Assembly: GCA_002729595.1 (NCBI GenBank)
Contig: PBYL01000352.1
Location: 1 to 37,055, forward strand
Length of the DNA: 37,055 nt
Origin: Thalassovita sp.
GTDB taxonomy: Bacteria; Bacteroidota; Bacteroidia; Cytophagales; Flammeovirgaceae
Reading direction: 5' to 3'
Every line of letters begins with the position of its first letter. Within the stretch, counting starts at the first letter, position 1. The notes beneath the pieces are model-generated. The model worked only from the letters and a program-made list of their open reading frames with translations. It searched no databases and was not told the origin of the DNA. This document shows positions 17,326-25,579 of the stretch, piece by piece. The position numbers were made by a program, and so were the translations under genes.

Positions 17326-17343
17326 GTAATATTGCAATGTTAC
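17326..17343. promoter_or_regulatory. ArsR-type operator before the arsenic genes
   Basis: GTAATATTGCAATGTTAC is an inverted repeat with 9-bp arms and one mismatched pair. The shape ATTGCAAT flanked by GTAA/TTAC resembles ArsR/SmtB-family operators. It lies 25 bp before the preferred ATG of the arsenate reductase gene. No ArsR gene exists in the window, so the regulator would act in trans. Confidence 0.5.
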
Positions 17344-17368
17344 ATAATTGAATATTGAAAGCTTAGAA

Positions 17369-17983
17369 ATGGAAACCCAACAACTAGAAAAATATATAGA
17401 AAGTGTTAAAGCAGAATTTGATCAAATACCGAAGGAGAGAAAAGTGCGGCTAAATCAACTGACTGCTTTTATAAAAACTAGTTTGCAAGATAAAGGCAAA
17501 GCAAATCTGATATTGATCTGCACACATAATTCTAGAAGGAGTCATTTATCGCAAGTCTGGGCACAAGTAGCAGCATTTCATTATAATATCAAAAATGTAA
17601 ATGCTTATTCTGGTGGCACTGAGGCAACTGCAATGTTCCCGATGGCAGCTCTTGCGCTCAAAAATGCAGGGTTGCAAATTAATAAACTTGCTGATGGTAG
17701 TAATCCAGTTTATGGAATCAAATATCACCCAGATGAACCTGCTATTATAGGATTTTCTAAAACTTATGATGATAGTTTTAATGTTCAGCATGGATTTGCC
17801 GCTGTAATGACTTGCACACATGCAGATGAAAATTGTCCGCTAATTCCCACTGCTGCGCAAAGAATTTCGCTTCCGTTCGATGACCCTAAAGCATTTGATG
17901 GAACACCTCAACAAGAAGAAAAATATATAGAGCGATGCAGAGACATTGCCAGAGAAATGTTTTATGCATTCTCACAAGTATAG
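17369..17983 (+). CDS. Arsenate reductase of the LMW protein-tyrosine-phosphatase fold
   Basis: About 204 residues. Numbered from a longer TTG form (start 17348): an N-terminal helical extension, then strand NLILICTHNSRRS containing the phosphatase loop C58-x5-R64, and further cysteines in MTCTHADENCP (C156, C163). A later DDP (178-180) fits the general-acid Asp of the LMW-PTP fold. The CTHNSRRS loop and the presence of extra cysteines fit thioredoxin-type ArsC relatives, which reduce arsenate to arsenite; a true tyrosine phosphatase is the alternative, made less likely by the ACR3 pump gene starting 18 bp downstream. The TTG at 17348 is only 4 bp from the ArsR-like operator, so I chose the ATG at 17369. 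Confidence 0.85.
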   Translation: METQQLEKYIESVKAEFDQIPKERKVRLNQLTAFIKTSLQDKGKANLILICTHNSRRSHLSQVWAQVAAFHYNIKNVNAYSGGTEATAMFPMAALALKNAGLQINKLADGSNPVYGIKYHPDEPAIIGFSKTYDDSFNVQHGFAAVMTCTHADENCPLIPTAAQRISLPFDDPKAFDGTPQQEEKYIERCRDIAREMFYAFSQV

Positions 17984-18001
17984 CTTAAACTCAAACCAAC
18001 A

Positions 18002-19051
18002 ATGAAAAAGTTAAGTTTTTTAGATCAGTACCTTACGCTTTGGATATTTCTTGCCATGGCAATTGGGGTTTGTATTGGTTATTTATTCCCGTCAACTTCT
18101 ACGCTCATAAATTCGTATAGTAGTGGAAGTACAAATATTCCTATCGCTATAGGATTAATTTTGATGATGTATCCACCACTGGCTAAAGTAAATTACAAAC
18201 TACTGCCAAAGGTGTTTAAAAATGTAAAGATTCTATCCATCTCATTGTTACTCAACTGGATTATCGGTCCGGTGCTGATGTTCGTTTTGGCACTCATATT
18301 CTTGCAAGACTATCCCGAATACATGGTTGGTTTAATCTTGATCGGACTTGCCCGCTGTATTGCAATGGTTTTGGTTTGGAACGATCTAGCCGAAGGAAGT
18401 AGTGAATATGGAGCAGGATTAGTGGCTTTAAATAGCATTTTTCAAGTATTTGCTTACAGCTTTTATGCTTGGTTGTTCATTACCAAATTGCCACCATTAT
18501 TCGGTTTTGAAGGCGCAATCGTTGACATATCGATCGGTGTGATTGCCGAAAGTGTAGCCATTTATTTAGGTATTCCATTTTTAGCTGGCTTACTCAGCCG
18601 AATAATTTTAGTAAACTTGAAAGGAGAAGATTGGTACAAAACCAAATTTATTCCTTCCATATCTCCAATGACATTAATCGCCTTACTTTTCACTATTGTA
18701 GTGATGTTCTCATTAAAAGGTGAGTTGATTGTACAAATTCCAATGGATGTGGTGAGAATTGCCATACCTATGCTTTTTTACTTTGCTTCTATGTTTCTCA
18801 TCGGCTTTTTTGTTAGCAAAGCCATGGGTGCAGAGTATGATAAAAATGCTTCTATTGCATTTACTGCAGCCGGTAATAACTTCGAGTTGGCAATTGCGGT
18901 GGCTATCGCTGTTTTTGGCTTAAACTCTGGGCAAGCATTTACAGGCGTAATTGGTCCACTGGTTGAAGTACCAGCTTTAATCTTGCTTGTAAAAGTATCT
19001 TTTTGGCTAAAGAAAAAATATTACAGCCCCAAACATGCTGAAATCCAGTAA
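18002..19051 (+). CDS. acr3: ACR3-family arsenite efflux permease
   Basis: 349 residues with ten hydrophobic segments. It carries the ACR3 landmarks: [24 protein letters not shown] at the start, [16 protein letters not shown] with the essential Cys (119), [18 protein letters not shown] with Glu 295, and [12 protein letters not shown] with Glu 322. The protein exports arsenite, and in many members antimonite, across the inner membrane using the proton gradient. The upstream gene supplies the arsenite by reducing arsenate, so the two genes form a minimal resistance operon behind the ArsR-type operator at 17326-17343. A strong terminator follows at 19082-19124. Length and motifs are normal. Confidence 0.93.
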   Translation: MKKLSFLDQYLTLWIFLAMAIGVCIGYLFPSTSTLINSYSSGSTNIPIAIGLILMMYPPLAKVNYKLLPKVFKNVKILSISLLLNWIIGPVLMFVLALIFLQDYPEYMVGLILIGLARCIAMVLVWNDLAEGSSEYGAGLVALNSIFQVFAYSFYAWLFITKLPPLFGFEGAIVDISIGVIAESVAIYLGIPFLAGLLSRIILVNLKGEDWYKTKFIPSISPMTLIALLFTIVVMFSLKGELIVQIPMDVVRIAIPMLFYFASMFLIGFFVSKAMGAEYDKNASIAFTAAGNNFELAIAVAIAVFGLNSGQAFTGVIGPLVEVPALILLVKVSFWLKKKYYSPKHAEIQ

Positions 19052-19081
19052 ATTACGAATGGTTAATTGAATTAATTATTA

Positions 19082-19124
19082 GGGAGTAGAATCTATCTTT
19101 AAATAGTTTCTACTCCCCTTTTTT
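19082..19124 (+). terminator. Strong intrinsic terminator of the arsenic operon
   Basis: GGGAGTAGAA (19082-19091) pairs with TTCTACTCCC (19108-19117), extended inside by CTAT/ATAG after one mismatch, and is followed by a T run at 19119-19124. It is placed 30 bp after the acr3 stop, between convergent genes. Confidence 0.9.
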
Positions 19125-19152
19125 ATCTACAAATTAGCTTGATAATTCTTGC

Positions 19153-20217
19153 TTAATTTAATCTGTTAGCACCACACACATTATGGATAAACTGCAACTT
19201 TTCTAAGACGGCAGGAGCTATCACAAAAGGATAAAAATCTATATGACCCATACTTCTGTTGAGACTATTTACAGCAAATGTAAGTGGCAACCACATTTCC
19301 ATAATCTGATTAAAATCTTTAATGGTGTAAGGGTCTTTGTAAATGTCTGCTTTCAATTCATGGTTATCTCCGATTTGAGTAGGATAAATATCAATGCCAA
19401 AGGCATGAGCAGTTTCCAATGTATCCATTAAATGGAGATAGTGTGCCCAAGTTTCAGCCCAATCTTCCCACGAATGCGAAGTGGCATAAGGACTAATGTA
19501 TGAATCATTCCAATTTGCAACCGGCCCATTTTCGTAATAGTGATTGAGTGCTTCGGAATAATCTTCTCTTTCGTCTCCAAATAACTGTCTATACTGCTCT
19601 AAATAAGCACTGTCTTTTATTAGTACATCCCAATAATAATGGCCTACTTCATGGCGCATGTGGCCTAGTAAAGTTCGATATTTTTCACCAAGATCAAGTT
19701 TGTGCTGAACGCGAATAGCTTCATTAGCTTCTTCGATATTAAGTGTAATTACACCATTGGCGTGTCCGGTCATTATTCTTTTACCTTTAGAAGTATCAGA
19801 CATAAAGTCAAAAGCCAGTCCTTCTATATCCTCAGGCTCATCTTTAGCACTTACAGGAACTTGCAAACGCAGTAAAGAATACACCAATCGATGTTTAGCA
19901 ATTTCTATTCGCTTCCATTTGTCCCAATTATCGTCATGAGAGAGTTTGGGTATGGTTCTATTTAAAGAACAAGCTATACAAAAAGGTGCCTGGTCTGCCT
20001 GAACAAGCCAATTGCATGTACCGTGAGAAGCATTTTCACAGTAATGATATACCGCTTGATTATTAGTTACATCCGAAAACTCCACATTGTTTTCAGTAAC
20101 AAGGGTAACCATGGTCATTTGCATGGGATCAAACCCAATATTATGCTGGCATTTTAAACAAAGGGAATTTTCAAAGTATAGCGCATTCCAGCAATGTTTG
20201 CAATTATATAGTTTCAA
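19153..20217 (-). CDS. Zinc-ribbon metallopeptidase (putative zinc-binding peptidase family)
   Basis: 354 residues. The N-terminus is a zinc ribbon, C6-x2-C9 and C20-x2-C23, followed by a second cysteine set (C60, C68, C80, C83). The catalytic core has MRHEVGHYYWD with the HExxH zinc motif (189-193), and SWEDWAETWAHYLH (249-262) probably gives the third metal ligand and helix. This is the family called 'putative zinc-binding metallopeptidase' (PF15887-like). No signal peptide is seen, so it should act in the cytoplasm; substrates are unknown. The start is a TTG at 20217: no ATG occurs upstream before the frame's stop, and the next Met (residue 32) would delete the first ribbon cysteines. It is convergent with the arsenic operon. 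Confidence 0.85.
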   Translation of the reverse strand: MKLYNCKHCWNALYFENSLCLKCQHNIGFDPMQMTMVTLVTENNVEFSDVTNNQAVYHYCENASHGTCNWLVQADQAPFCIACSLNRTIPKLSHDDNWDKWKRIEIAKHRLVYSLLRLQVPVSAKDEPEDIEGLAFDFMSDTSKGKRIMTGHANGVITLNIEEANEAIRVQHKLDLGEKYRTLLGHMRHEVGHYYWDVLIKDSAYLEQYRQLFGDEREDYSEALNHYYENGPVANWNDSYISPYATSHSWEDWAETWAHYLHLMDTLETAHAFGIDIYPTQIGDNHELKADIYKDPYTIKDFNQIMEMWLPLTFAVNSLNRSMGHIDFYPFVIAPAVLEKLQFIHNVCGANRLN

Positions 20218-20390
20218 CTTTTTTATCTGGTTTAATATAAAACATCTTGAATTGATGTATTAACTATTAAAATAAAAAACCGTTTTAAAAATTTTGTGCT
20301 ATTTATCAGCGAATCCCTTTTAAATAAGAAATAGCATTAAAAAGCTTAATTGCTTGATTTAAAAGACGAAAGCCTAGCCTTTCAGTATTT

Positions 20391-20852
20391 CTACTCGCAG
20401 TCTATTTTCTTGATTGTAGCGTTTAATCCCAATTCTGGTTTTCCACCTTCTATCACTGCTTTTCCTTCTTCTATATTAATTGTGATAGAAGCAGTTTCTT
20501 CATTACCTTCTTGCATAAACTGGTATTCTGCATTAATCACATTGTCTTCTATTGTGCCACTAAGACTTCCTGTTCTTTTGTCTTTTTCAGCAGGCAGCCA
20601 ATTATAATCACCAGAAACCTGATTACCTTCAATCACTAGATTAAGCTCCTGAACATCTTCCATTGCAGAATTATCTTGATAAGGAAATACATTTTTAAAG
20701 CATAGTTCGCCTTGAAGTGCAGCTTCCTCTTTTTGTTCTTGAACTTCTTCATTATTCTCAGCAGTCTTGCTTTGCTGATTAGACACATTACACGATGTTA
20801 TAAAAACACCTGCAAAAAGGGCAAAAGTCGAAATGATCAGTTTGTTTAACAT
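20391..20852 (-). CDS. Small lipoprotein of unknown function
   Basis: 153 residues with a lipoprotein signal peptide (LFAGVFITSC). A Gln/Glu/Asn-rich linker (about 25-48) precedes a compact beta domain: GELCFKNVFPYQDNSAMEDVQELNLVIEGNQVSGDYNWLPAEKDKRTGSLSGTIEDNVINAEYQFMQEG. The pattern 'L.i.g..v.G.y......k....G.l.G....n.i...y.f..eG' matches small membrane lipoproteins often called hypothetical lipoprotein in Bacteroidota, with a likely calycin- or lipocalin-like sheet. No ligand is suggested. A perfect 11-bp inverted repeat lies 34 bp before the ATG, so it is probably controlled separately from the antiporter gene upstream. Confidence 0.75.
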   Translation of the reverse strand: MLNKLIISTFALFAGVFITSCNVSNQQSKTAENNEEVQEQKEEAALQGELCFKNVFPYQDNSAMEDVQELNLVIEGNQVSGDYNWLPAEKDKRTGSLSGTIEDNVINAEYQFMQEGNEETASITINIEEGKAVIEGGKPELGLNATIKKIDCE

Positions 20853-20886
20853 TTGGTTTAAAGTTTTATAGTGGTTGAATTCTTTA

Positions 20887-20913
20887 TTTGTAACTAAATC
20901 AATTAGTTACAAA
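20887..20913. promoter_or_regulatory. Perfect 11-bp inverted repeat before the lipoprotein gene
   Basis: TTTGTAACTAA (20887-20897) and TTAGTTACAAA (20903-20913) are exact inverse complements with a 5-nt spacer. There is no T run on the left, so a terminator of the antiporter gene is unlikely. The size and TAACTAA/TTAGTTA half-sites fit an operator of a dimeric MarR- or TetR-type repressor; no such gene is in the window. Confidence 0.5.
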
Positions 20914-20997
20914 GCTTGATTTTTATTAATAATCTATACAACCTAGAACTTTACAAGATTGTTTAGGCACCAAATGCTAGTAATTTCATCAATAGAA

Positions 20998-22467
20998 CTA
21001 AGACTTTTCTAATTGAAGAGAAGTATAAACATCATTCAGAATCTCTTGCTTATCGGTAAGTACTACCAACTTATCATTTACTTGTAGCTCTGTAGAACCA
21101 TTTGGAGTAAGGTAATTTCCTTCCCGTTCGATCATAGCTATAATCGCATTCTTCGGGAAGTTTAGGTTGACTATTTTCAAACCTACAACATTAGAGTTTT
21201 CCTTCAATGTTATCTCCCTCATAATGGTTTTAGGATGCTCGGCAAGTAATTCGTCTGTCGGAGATAAAGGTTTTGCATTGTCTGGCAAACCTACATTTAA
21301 CCACTTAGCAACCAGCGATAATGTAGTTCCTTGAATAAGCACAGAAGTAAGCGATACGAAAAATACGATATTGAAAATGATATTCGCCTTGTCTATTCCT
21401 GCGAGTAAAGGGTAAGTAGCAAAAACGATTGGAACAGCTCCACGCAAGCCCACCCAAGAGATATAAAACCTCCTTCTTAATTTCATTTTAAATGGAATTA
21501 AGGAGATAAAAACGGCTAAAGGACGCGCTACTAAAATTAAAAATATTGAAATTAATAAACCTATCCCGATAAAAGGCACCATTTGGAATGGGAAAACCAA
21601 TAAGCCCAAAGTAAGGAAAAGTACAATTTGCATCAACCAAGCGAGACCATCAAACATACGCATGATGGTTTTTTTATGGATTAAGTTCTGGTTTCCTAGA
21701 AACACTGAGCAGATATAAATGGCAAGAAAACCATTACCTCCAATTGCATCTGTAAATGAAAATGTGATGAACATCAAAGAGATGGTGAGCACCGGATATA
21801 AACCTTCAAAATCTAGTTTGATTCGGTTAATCACAAACTTACTCAGTTTACCAAATAGAAATCCAGCGACACCACCAATTGCCATTTGCAATAAAAATAG
21901 TGTGATAATTGAAAATATGCCCTTGTCAGGATTCTGAACCAGTGAAAGAAAAGCGATGGTAAGCACATAAGCCATAGGATCGTTACTACCACTTTCTAAT
22001 TCTAGTGTTGGCCTCAGGTTTTTCTTTAAGGCAAGATTTTTACCTCTCAAAATTGAAAAGACCGCAGCAGCATCTGTAGAAGAAACAATCGCGCCTAACA
22101 ACAAGCTTTCGTACAAGCTAAAATCAGTAATTAAGTATACAAAATAGCCTAAGCCAAGTGCTGTAAGTAATACACCGATTGTAGATAAAGCAATACCCTC
22201 TTTGAGCACTGGTTTTACAGAAGACCAGCTTGTATCTAATCCACCAGAAAACAAAATGAAATTAAGCGAAACTACCCCAATAAATTGAGCTATTTGCGGA
22301 TTGTCGAAGTATATACCACCAATGCCATCTGAGCCGGCAAGCATGCCAATTGTAAGAAAGAGTAAAAGTGTAGGAATTCCGAAGCGATAACTGGTTTTAC
22401 CTGCGATAATGCTTATTAGAAGCAATACAGAGCCAATTAAGATGATATTTTCTATTGTGATATTCAT
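20998..22467 (-). CDS. nhaP2: K+/H+ (Na+/H+) antiporter, NhaP2/CvrA type
   Basis: 489 residues. About twelve membrane segments of the CPA1 family fill residues 1-390: GIPTLLLFLTIGMLAGSDGIGG, SLNFILFSGGLDTSW, LLLGAIVSSTDAAAVFSIL with the conserved Asp 132, ELESGSNDPMAYVLT with the Asn-Asp pair (162-163), and SWVGLRGAVPIVFATYPL. A cytoplasmic RCK_C/TrkA-C domain follows at about 405-485 (REITLKENSNVVGLKI, NDKLVVLTDK). The combination of CPA1 core and TrkA-C tail identifies the NhaP2/CvrA group, which exchanges potassium or sodium for protons in ion and volume homeostasis. The CorC-like third domain present in gamma-proteobacterial NhaP2 is missing, as is usual in this phylum. It appears to be transcribed alone. 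Confidence 0.9.
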   Translation of the reverse strand: MNITIENIILIGSVLLLISIIAGKTSYRFGIPTLLLFLTIGMLAGSDGIGGIYFDNPQIAQFIGVVSLNFILFSGGLDTSWSSVKPVLKEGIALSTIGVLLTALGLGYFVYLITDFSLYESLLLGAIVSSTDAAAVFSILRGKNLALKKNLRPTLELESGSNDPMAYVLTIAFLSLVQNPDKGIFSIITLFLLQMAIGGVAGFLFGKLSKFVINRIKLDFEGLYPVLTISLMFITFSFTDAIGGNGFLAIYICSVFLGNQNLIHKKTIMRMFDGLAWLMQIVLFLTLGLLVFPFQMVPFIGIGLLISIFLILVARPLAVFISLIPFKMKLRRRFYISWVGLRGAVPIVFATYPLLAGIDKANIIFNIVFFVSLTSVLIQGTTLSLVAKWLNVGLPDNAKPLSPTDELLAEHPKTIMREITLKENSNVVGLKIVNLNFPKNAIIAMIEREGNYLTPNGSTELQVNDKLVVLTDKQEILNDVYTSLQLEKS

Positions 22468-22627
22468 TGTTAGTTTGTGCTGGTTGTTCGACTGTTAATA
22501 ATTTACATGTAAAAATAGCTTAATATATTTCAATAATTCTATTTGATCAGAAATGCTTTGCTGAAGTCAAAAAATAAGTTAATGAAAGAGCAGGAACACT
22601 TAAGTAGCACTGATAAGTTCCTTAGAA

Positions 22628-22668
22628 TTTGGACTTCTCAATAAAGTACATTTGGACCTCTCAATAAA
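22628..22668 (+). promoter_or_regulatory. Tandem 18-bp direct repeat, candidate AraC operator
   Basis: TTTGGACTTCTCAATAAA (22628-22645) and TTTGGACCTCTCAATAAA (22651-22668) differ at one base and start 23 bp apart. A near -7 box, GAACTTTG, lies at 22690-22697, 21 bp after the second copy, so the second repeat abuts the -33 position, as expected for an activator. The AraC gene at 23760-24542 in the same operon is the obvious candidate to bind it. Confidence 0.6.
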
Positions 22669-22725
22669 ACAGCCAAAAGCACAAAATTCGAACTTTGCAT
22701 TATTAATTAATCAAACATTTTAGTA

Positions 22726-23763
22726 ATGAAAAATTCAGAATTAGTATTAGTTACCGGAGGCACTGGCTTTGTAAGTATGCAAATTATCTTTCAACTATTG
22801 CACAAAGGATATCAGGTAAGAACAAGTCTTCGCAGTTTAAGTAAAAAGAAAGGTGTAATTAACACACTCAAATCCCAAGGAATTTCTTCTCTTGATAATC
22901 TGTCTTTTGTAGAAACTGAATTAACTAAAGATGATAATTGGGAAGAAGCAATGAAAGGTTGCAAATATGTTTTAAGTGTGGCTTCGCCAGTATTTTTTGA
23001 AGTTCCTAAAAATGAAAAAGAAGCGATTAAACCAGCAGTAGAAGGCATACTTCGGGTTTTAAAATTTGCAAAAAAAGAAGGTGTTAAACGTGTAGTAATG
23101 ACCTCTAACTTTGGAGCAGTTGGTTTTAGCCAAACCGACAAAAACATACAAACCACTGAGACCGATTGGACAAACCCGAAAGAAAAAGGATTATCTATCT
23201 ACGAGAAATCTAAAACTTTAGCAGAAAAAGCCGCATGGGACTTTATTAAAAAAGAAGGAGAAGGTTTAGAGTTTGCGACCATTAATCCTGTTGCGATATT
23301 GGGTCCTTCGCTAAATGCGCATACTTCTGGCAGTTTTAATATTTTGAAGCATCTTTTAGATGGCTCGATGAAAGCCGTTCCGAACATTCCTCTAAACATT
23401 GTTGATGTGAGAGATGTGGCAGACTTACATATTCGAGCTATGAAAAATCCAAATGCAAATGGGCAGCGCTTTATCGCCAGTGCAGATGGGCAAATTTCTA
23501 TGCCTGAAATCGCTACATTCATTAAAACTGAAATGCCCGAAATAGCCAAAGACACACCGAGCAAAACAGTACCTGACTGGGTATTAAAAGCAGCAGCTCT
23601 ATTTAATGCCAGAGCTAAAGAAGGTTCGCTCCTTTTAAAAGTAAATCGTTATGTTAGCAATGCTAAAGCCAAAGATATTTTAGGTTGGTCGCCAATTGCC
23701 AGCCAAGAAGAAGCTATTTTGGCGGCACTGCAAAGTTTGATTAAATATGAAATTGTGAAATGA
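22726..23763 (+). CDS. NAD(P)-dependent extended SDR, dihydroflavonol/aldehyde reductase-like
   Basis: 345 residues with a Rossmann fold: TGGTGFV (10-16) for nucleotide binding, an Arg/Ser-rich loop after the second strand (TSLRSLSKKKG) that suggests NADPH preference, VVMTSNFGAVG with the catalytic Ser, and YEKSK with Tyr 159 and Lys 163. GQRFIASADGQISMPEIATFI and AKDILGWSP are the usual C-terminal blocks of the dihydroflavonol-4-reductase/aldehyde-reductase group. It probably reduces an aldehyde or ketone; no substrate can be named. Its stop overlaps the AraC start (ATGA), so both are one operon with translational coupling, behind the 18-bp tandem repeat. Confidence 0.88.
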   Translation: MKNSELVLVTGGTGFVSMQIIFQLLHKGYQVRTSLRSLSKKKGVINTLKSQGISSLDNLSFVETELTKDDNWEEAMKGCKYVLSVASPVFFEVPKNEKEAIKPAVEGILRVLKFAKKEGVKRVVMTSNFGAVGFSQTDKNIQTTETDWTNPKEKGLSIYEKSKTLAEKAAWDFIKKEGEGLEFATINPVAILGPSLNAHTSGSFNILKHLLDGSMKAVPNIPLNIVDVRDVADLHIRAMKNPNANGQRFIASADGQISMPEIATFIKTEMPEIAKDTPSKTVPDWVLKAAALFNARAKEGSLLLKVNRYVSNAKAKDILGWSPIASQEEAILAALQSLIKYEIVK

Positions 23764-24542
23764 GAGCTATTGCAAAAGACACAAAATCAAGAATTTTAAA
23801 AGAACAGTTTATTCCAGATCATGTCTTTATTTACATTGCCAAAGGAGGCATTAGCTTTTTTGATGGGAATAAAACTTATACATTAAAAGCAGGTGATGGA
23901 TGTATTGCCAGAAAAAATCAATTAGCGAAATTCATCTTATTAGAAAGTGAAGATGAGTTTGAACCAATTATATTTTGCTTTGAAGAAGCTTTTCTTCGTG
24001 CATTTCAACTAAAGCATAAAACTCAATCAAATTCATTTAAAACAAATGATGCTTTTATAGAAATCCGCAAGACTGATTTGATGGATAATTTCATCCTTTC
24101 ATTAAAGCCTTATTACAAAGGTATAATGGAATTAGACGAAGCTTTCGAAGATTTGAAGTATGAAGAATTATTGATCATTCTACTTAAACAAGACCCCGAT
24201 CTTGTGGCTGTATTCTTCGATTTTGGTATTCCTGAAAAAATCAATTTGGAAGCTTTTATGAACAAAAACTTCAAGTTTAATGTGAGTATTAATCGGTTTG
24301 CATTTCTCACTGGTCGCAGTTTGTCATCTTTTAAAAGAGATTTTAAAGCCATTTTTAACGATTCGCCAAGCCACTGGCTAGTTAAAAGGAGATTGCAAGA
24401 GGCTTATCTACTCATTGAGCAAAAAAATGAAAAACCATCAGATATTTATCTCGACTTGGGTTTTGAGAGTATATCTCATTTCTCAGTGGCTTTTAAAAAA
24501 ATGTTTGGGCTGTCACCATCAGAGCTTACTATTAAAAAATGA
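23760..24542 (+). CDS. AraC-family regulator coupled to the SDR gene
   Basis: 260 residues. The N-terminal half is a small cupin-like ligand domain (DHVFIYIAKGGISFFDGNKTYTLKAGDGCIARKNQLAKF). The C-terminal half, about 165-260, holds the two AraC helix-turn-helix units: NVSINRFAFLTGRSLSSFKRDFKAIFNDSPSHWLVKRRLQEA and PSDIYLDLGFESISHFSVAFKKMFGLSPSEL. The start codon overlaps the stop of the SDR gene (ATGA). A regulator placed last in the operon it is expected to switch on fits autoregulated activation through the tandem repeat at 22628-22668. The inducer is unknown, perhaps the SDR substrate. It is convergent with a second AraC gene 37 bp away that belongs to the carbohydrate locus. Confidence 0.9.
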   Translation: MRAIAKDTKSRILKEQFIPDHVFIYIAKGGISFFDGNKTYTLKAGDGCIARKNQLAKFILLESEDEFEPIIFCFEEAFLRAFQLKHKTQSNSFKTNDAFIEIRKTDLMDNFILSLKPYYKGIMELDEAFEDLKYEELLIILLKQDPDLVAVFFDFGIPEKINLEAFMNKNFKFNVSINRFAFLTGRSLSSFKRDFKAIFNDSPSHWLVKRRLQEAYLLIEQKNEKPSDIYLDLGFESISHFSVAFKKMFGLSPSELTIKK

Positions 24543-24579
24543 ATCAGTTAAGAGTCACATTCCATACAGACAAAATTGA

Positions 24580-25455
24580 TTAAGTCTTTCTTAAGCTTTG
24601 TGGATTTTTGCCAACTCGTTGCTTAATAAATCTAGTAAAGTATTGAGTGGTTTCGAAACCCATTTGGTGAGCAATTTCCTTAACTTGCATATCGGAGTAT
24701 TTAAGCAGCTCTAGTGATTTTGATAGTTTTAAATTCAGAAAGTATTTCTTAGGAGAAAGGCCAGTATAACTTGTAAATAATTGTCTAAATAAAGAGTAGC
24801 TCATGCCTACTTCGGTGGCAATTTCTTCTAAATTAAAAGACAAGTTTATGCGATTATGCATCAAACTGATGGCATGCTGCAATTGCCTTTCTCTCTGGGA
24901 GCTTTTGAACTGATAGTTTTTCAAACCATTGGAAAAAATTCCTGCTAAATAAAAAACCCCACCAGCCAAACTACTAGAAAAGCCACTGGTTTTGTTTTCT
25001 GCTACTTTTGTTAACTCGTGGAATAAGTTAATGATTCGCTCATCGATTCCTATTTGGTGTATCGGATTCGAGGGGTTTATGCTTTCGTTGTGTAAAAAAG
25101 GTAAATGAGTAGAAGCGCGAAAACCCACCCAATGTTCATCCCAACCGGTATTAAAAGCAGGCTTGTACCTATGCCAAACCTTTGGATAAACCACAAAAAA
25201 AGTCCCGGCAGATACTTCGCATTGTTCGCCACCTTCAAATTCGAAAATGCCTTTGCCATTGCTAATATACACCAACTGATAATGGTCTAATCGCCTGCCA
25301 TACTCCCAATCAAAATAGTAACCAGTGGGATGCATCGGTTTAGGATATTTGGTATTGAGTGGAATCTTGCCAGAGCCAATATCTAAGACCTTAATCCCCA
25401 TAAAATCTTCTGTATCGGTTGAAGCAAAGTATTCTAAGAAATTTTTACCAATCAT
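24580..25455 (-). CDS. AraC-family regulator of a carbohydrate locus
   Basis: 291 residues. The N-terminal cupin domain (about 30-150) has the sugar-binding AraC look: LDHYQLVYISNGKGIFEFEGGEQCEVSAGTFFVVYPKVWHRYKPAFNTGWDEHWVGFRA. The C-terminal domain (about 190-291) carries two helix-turn-helix units: FNLEEIATEVGMSYSLFRQLFTSYTGLSPKKYF and VKEIAHQMGFETTQYFTRFIKQRVGKNPQSLR. It is divergent from the GH43-like gene, and the 124-bp gap contains four regularly spaced (A/T)TATCA elements. Control of the GH43 gene, and possibly of GH42, is inferred from this position. The cupin sequence suggests a free sugar as effector. Confidence 0.9.
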   Translation of the reverse strand: MIGKNFLEYFASTDTEDFMGIKVLDIGSGKIPLNTKYPKPMHPTGYYFDWEYGRRLDHYQLVYISNGKGIFEFEGGEQCEVSAGTFFVVYPKVWHRYKPAFNTGWDEHWVGFRASTHLPFLHNESINPSNPIHQIGIDERIINLFHELTKVAENKTSGFSSSLAGGVFYLAGIFSNGLKNYQFKSSQRERQLQHAISLMHNRINLSFNLEEIATEVGMSYSLFRQLFTSYTGLSPKKYFLNLKLSKSLELLKYSDMQVKEIAHQMGFETTQYFTRFIKQRVGKNPQSLRKT

Positions 25456-25479
25456 ATTTTGTCAGAAAGTATAACTAAA

Positions 25480-25565
25480 ATATCATTTTTTATCTCCATT
25501 TCGAGTATATCAAAATAAATTCACATTCTAAAATATCAAATATTATAAGCTAATTCTAATTATCA
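25480..25565. promoter_or_regulatory. Periodic (A/T)TATCA array in a divergent gap
   Basis: ATATCA begins at 25480, 25507 and 25533, and TTATCA at 25560: spacings of 27, 26 and 27 bp. The first and third are within longer identical CTAAAATATCA words (25475-25485, 25528-25538). The gap separates an AraC gene from the GH43-like gene, so these may be AraC half-sites spaced on alternate DNA faces. The region is AT-rich, which lowers certainty. Confidence 0.4.
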
Positions 25566-25579
25566 AATCTTCTTAGAGC

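Noticed and set aside
20368-20383. GAAAG/CTTTC hairpin after the small lipoprotein gene
   Set aside because: Only a 5-bp stem with a short T tail on the minus strand; too weak to call a terminator.
22502-22513. TTTACATGTAAA palindrome before the antiporter gene
   Set aside because: A 12-bp AT-rich palindrome with no second copy; not distinguishable from chance.
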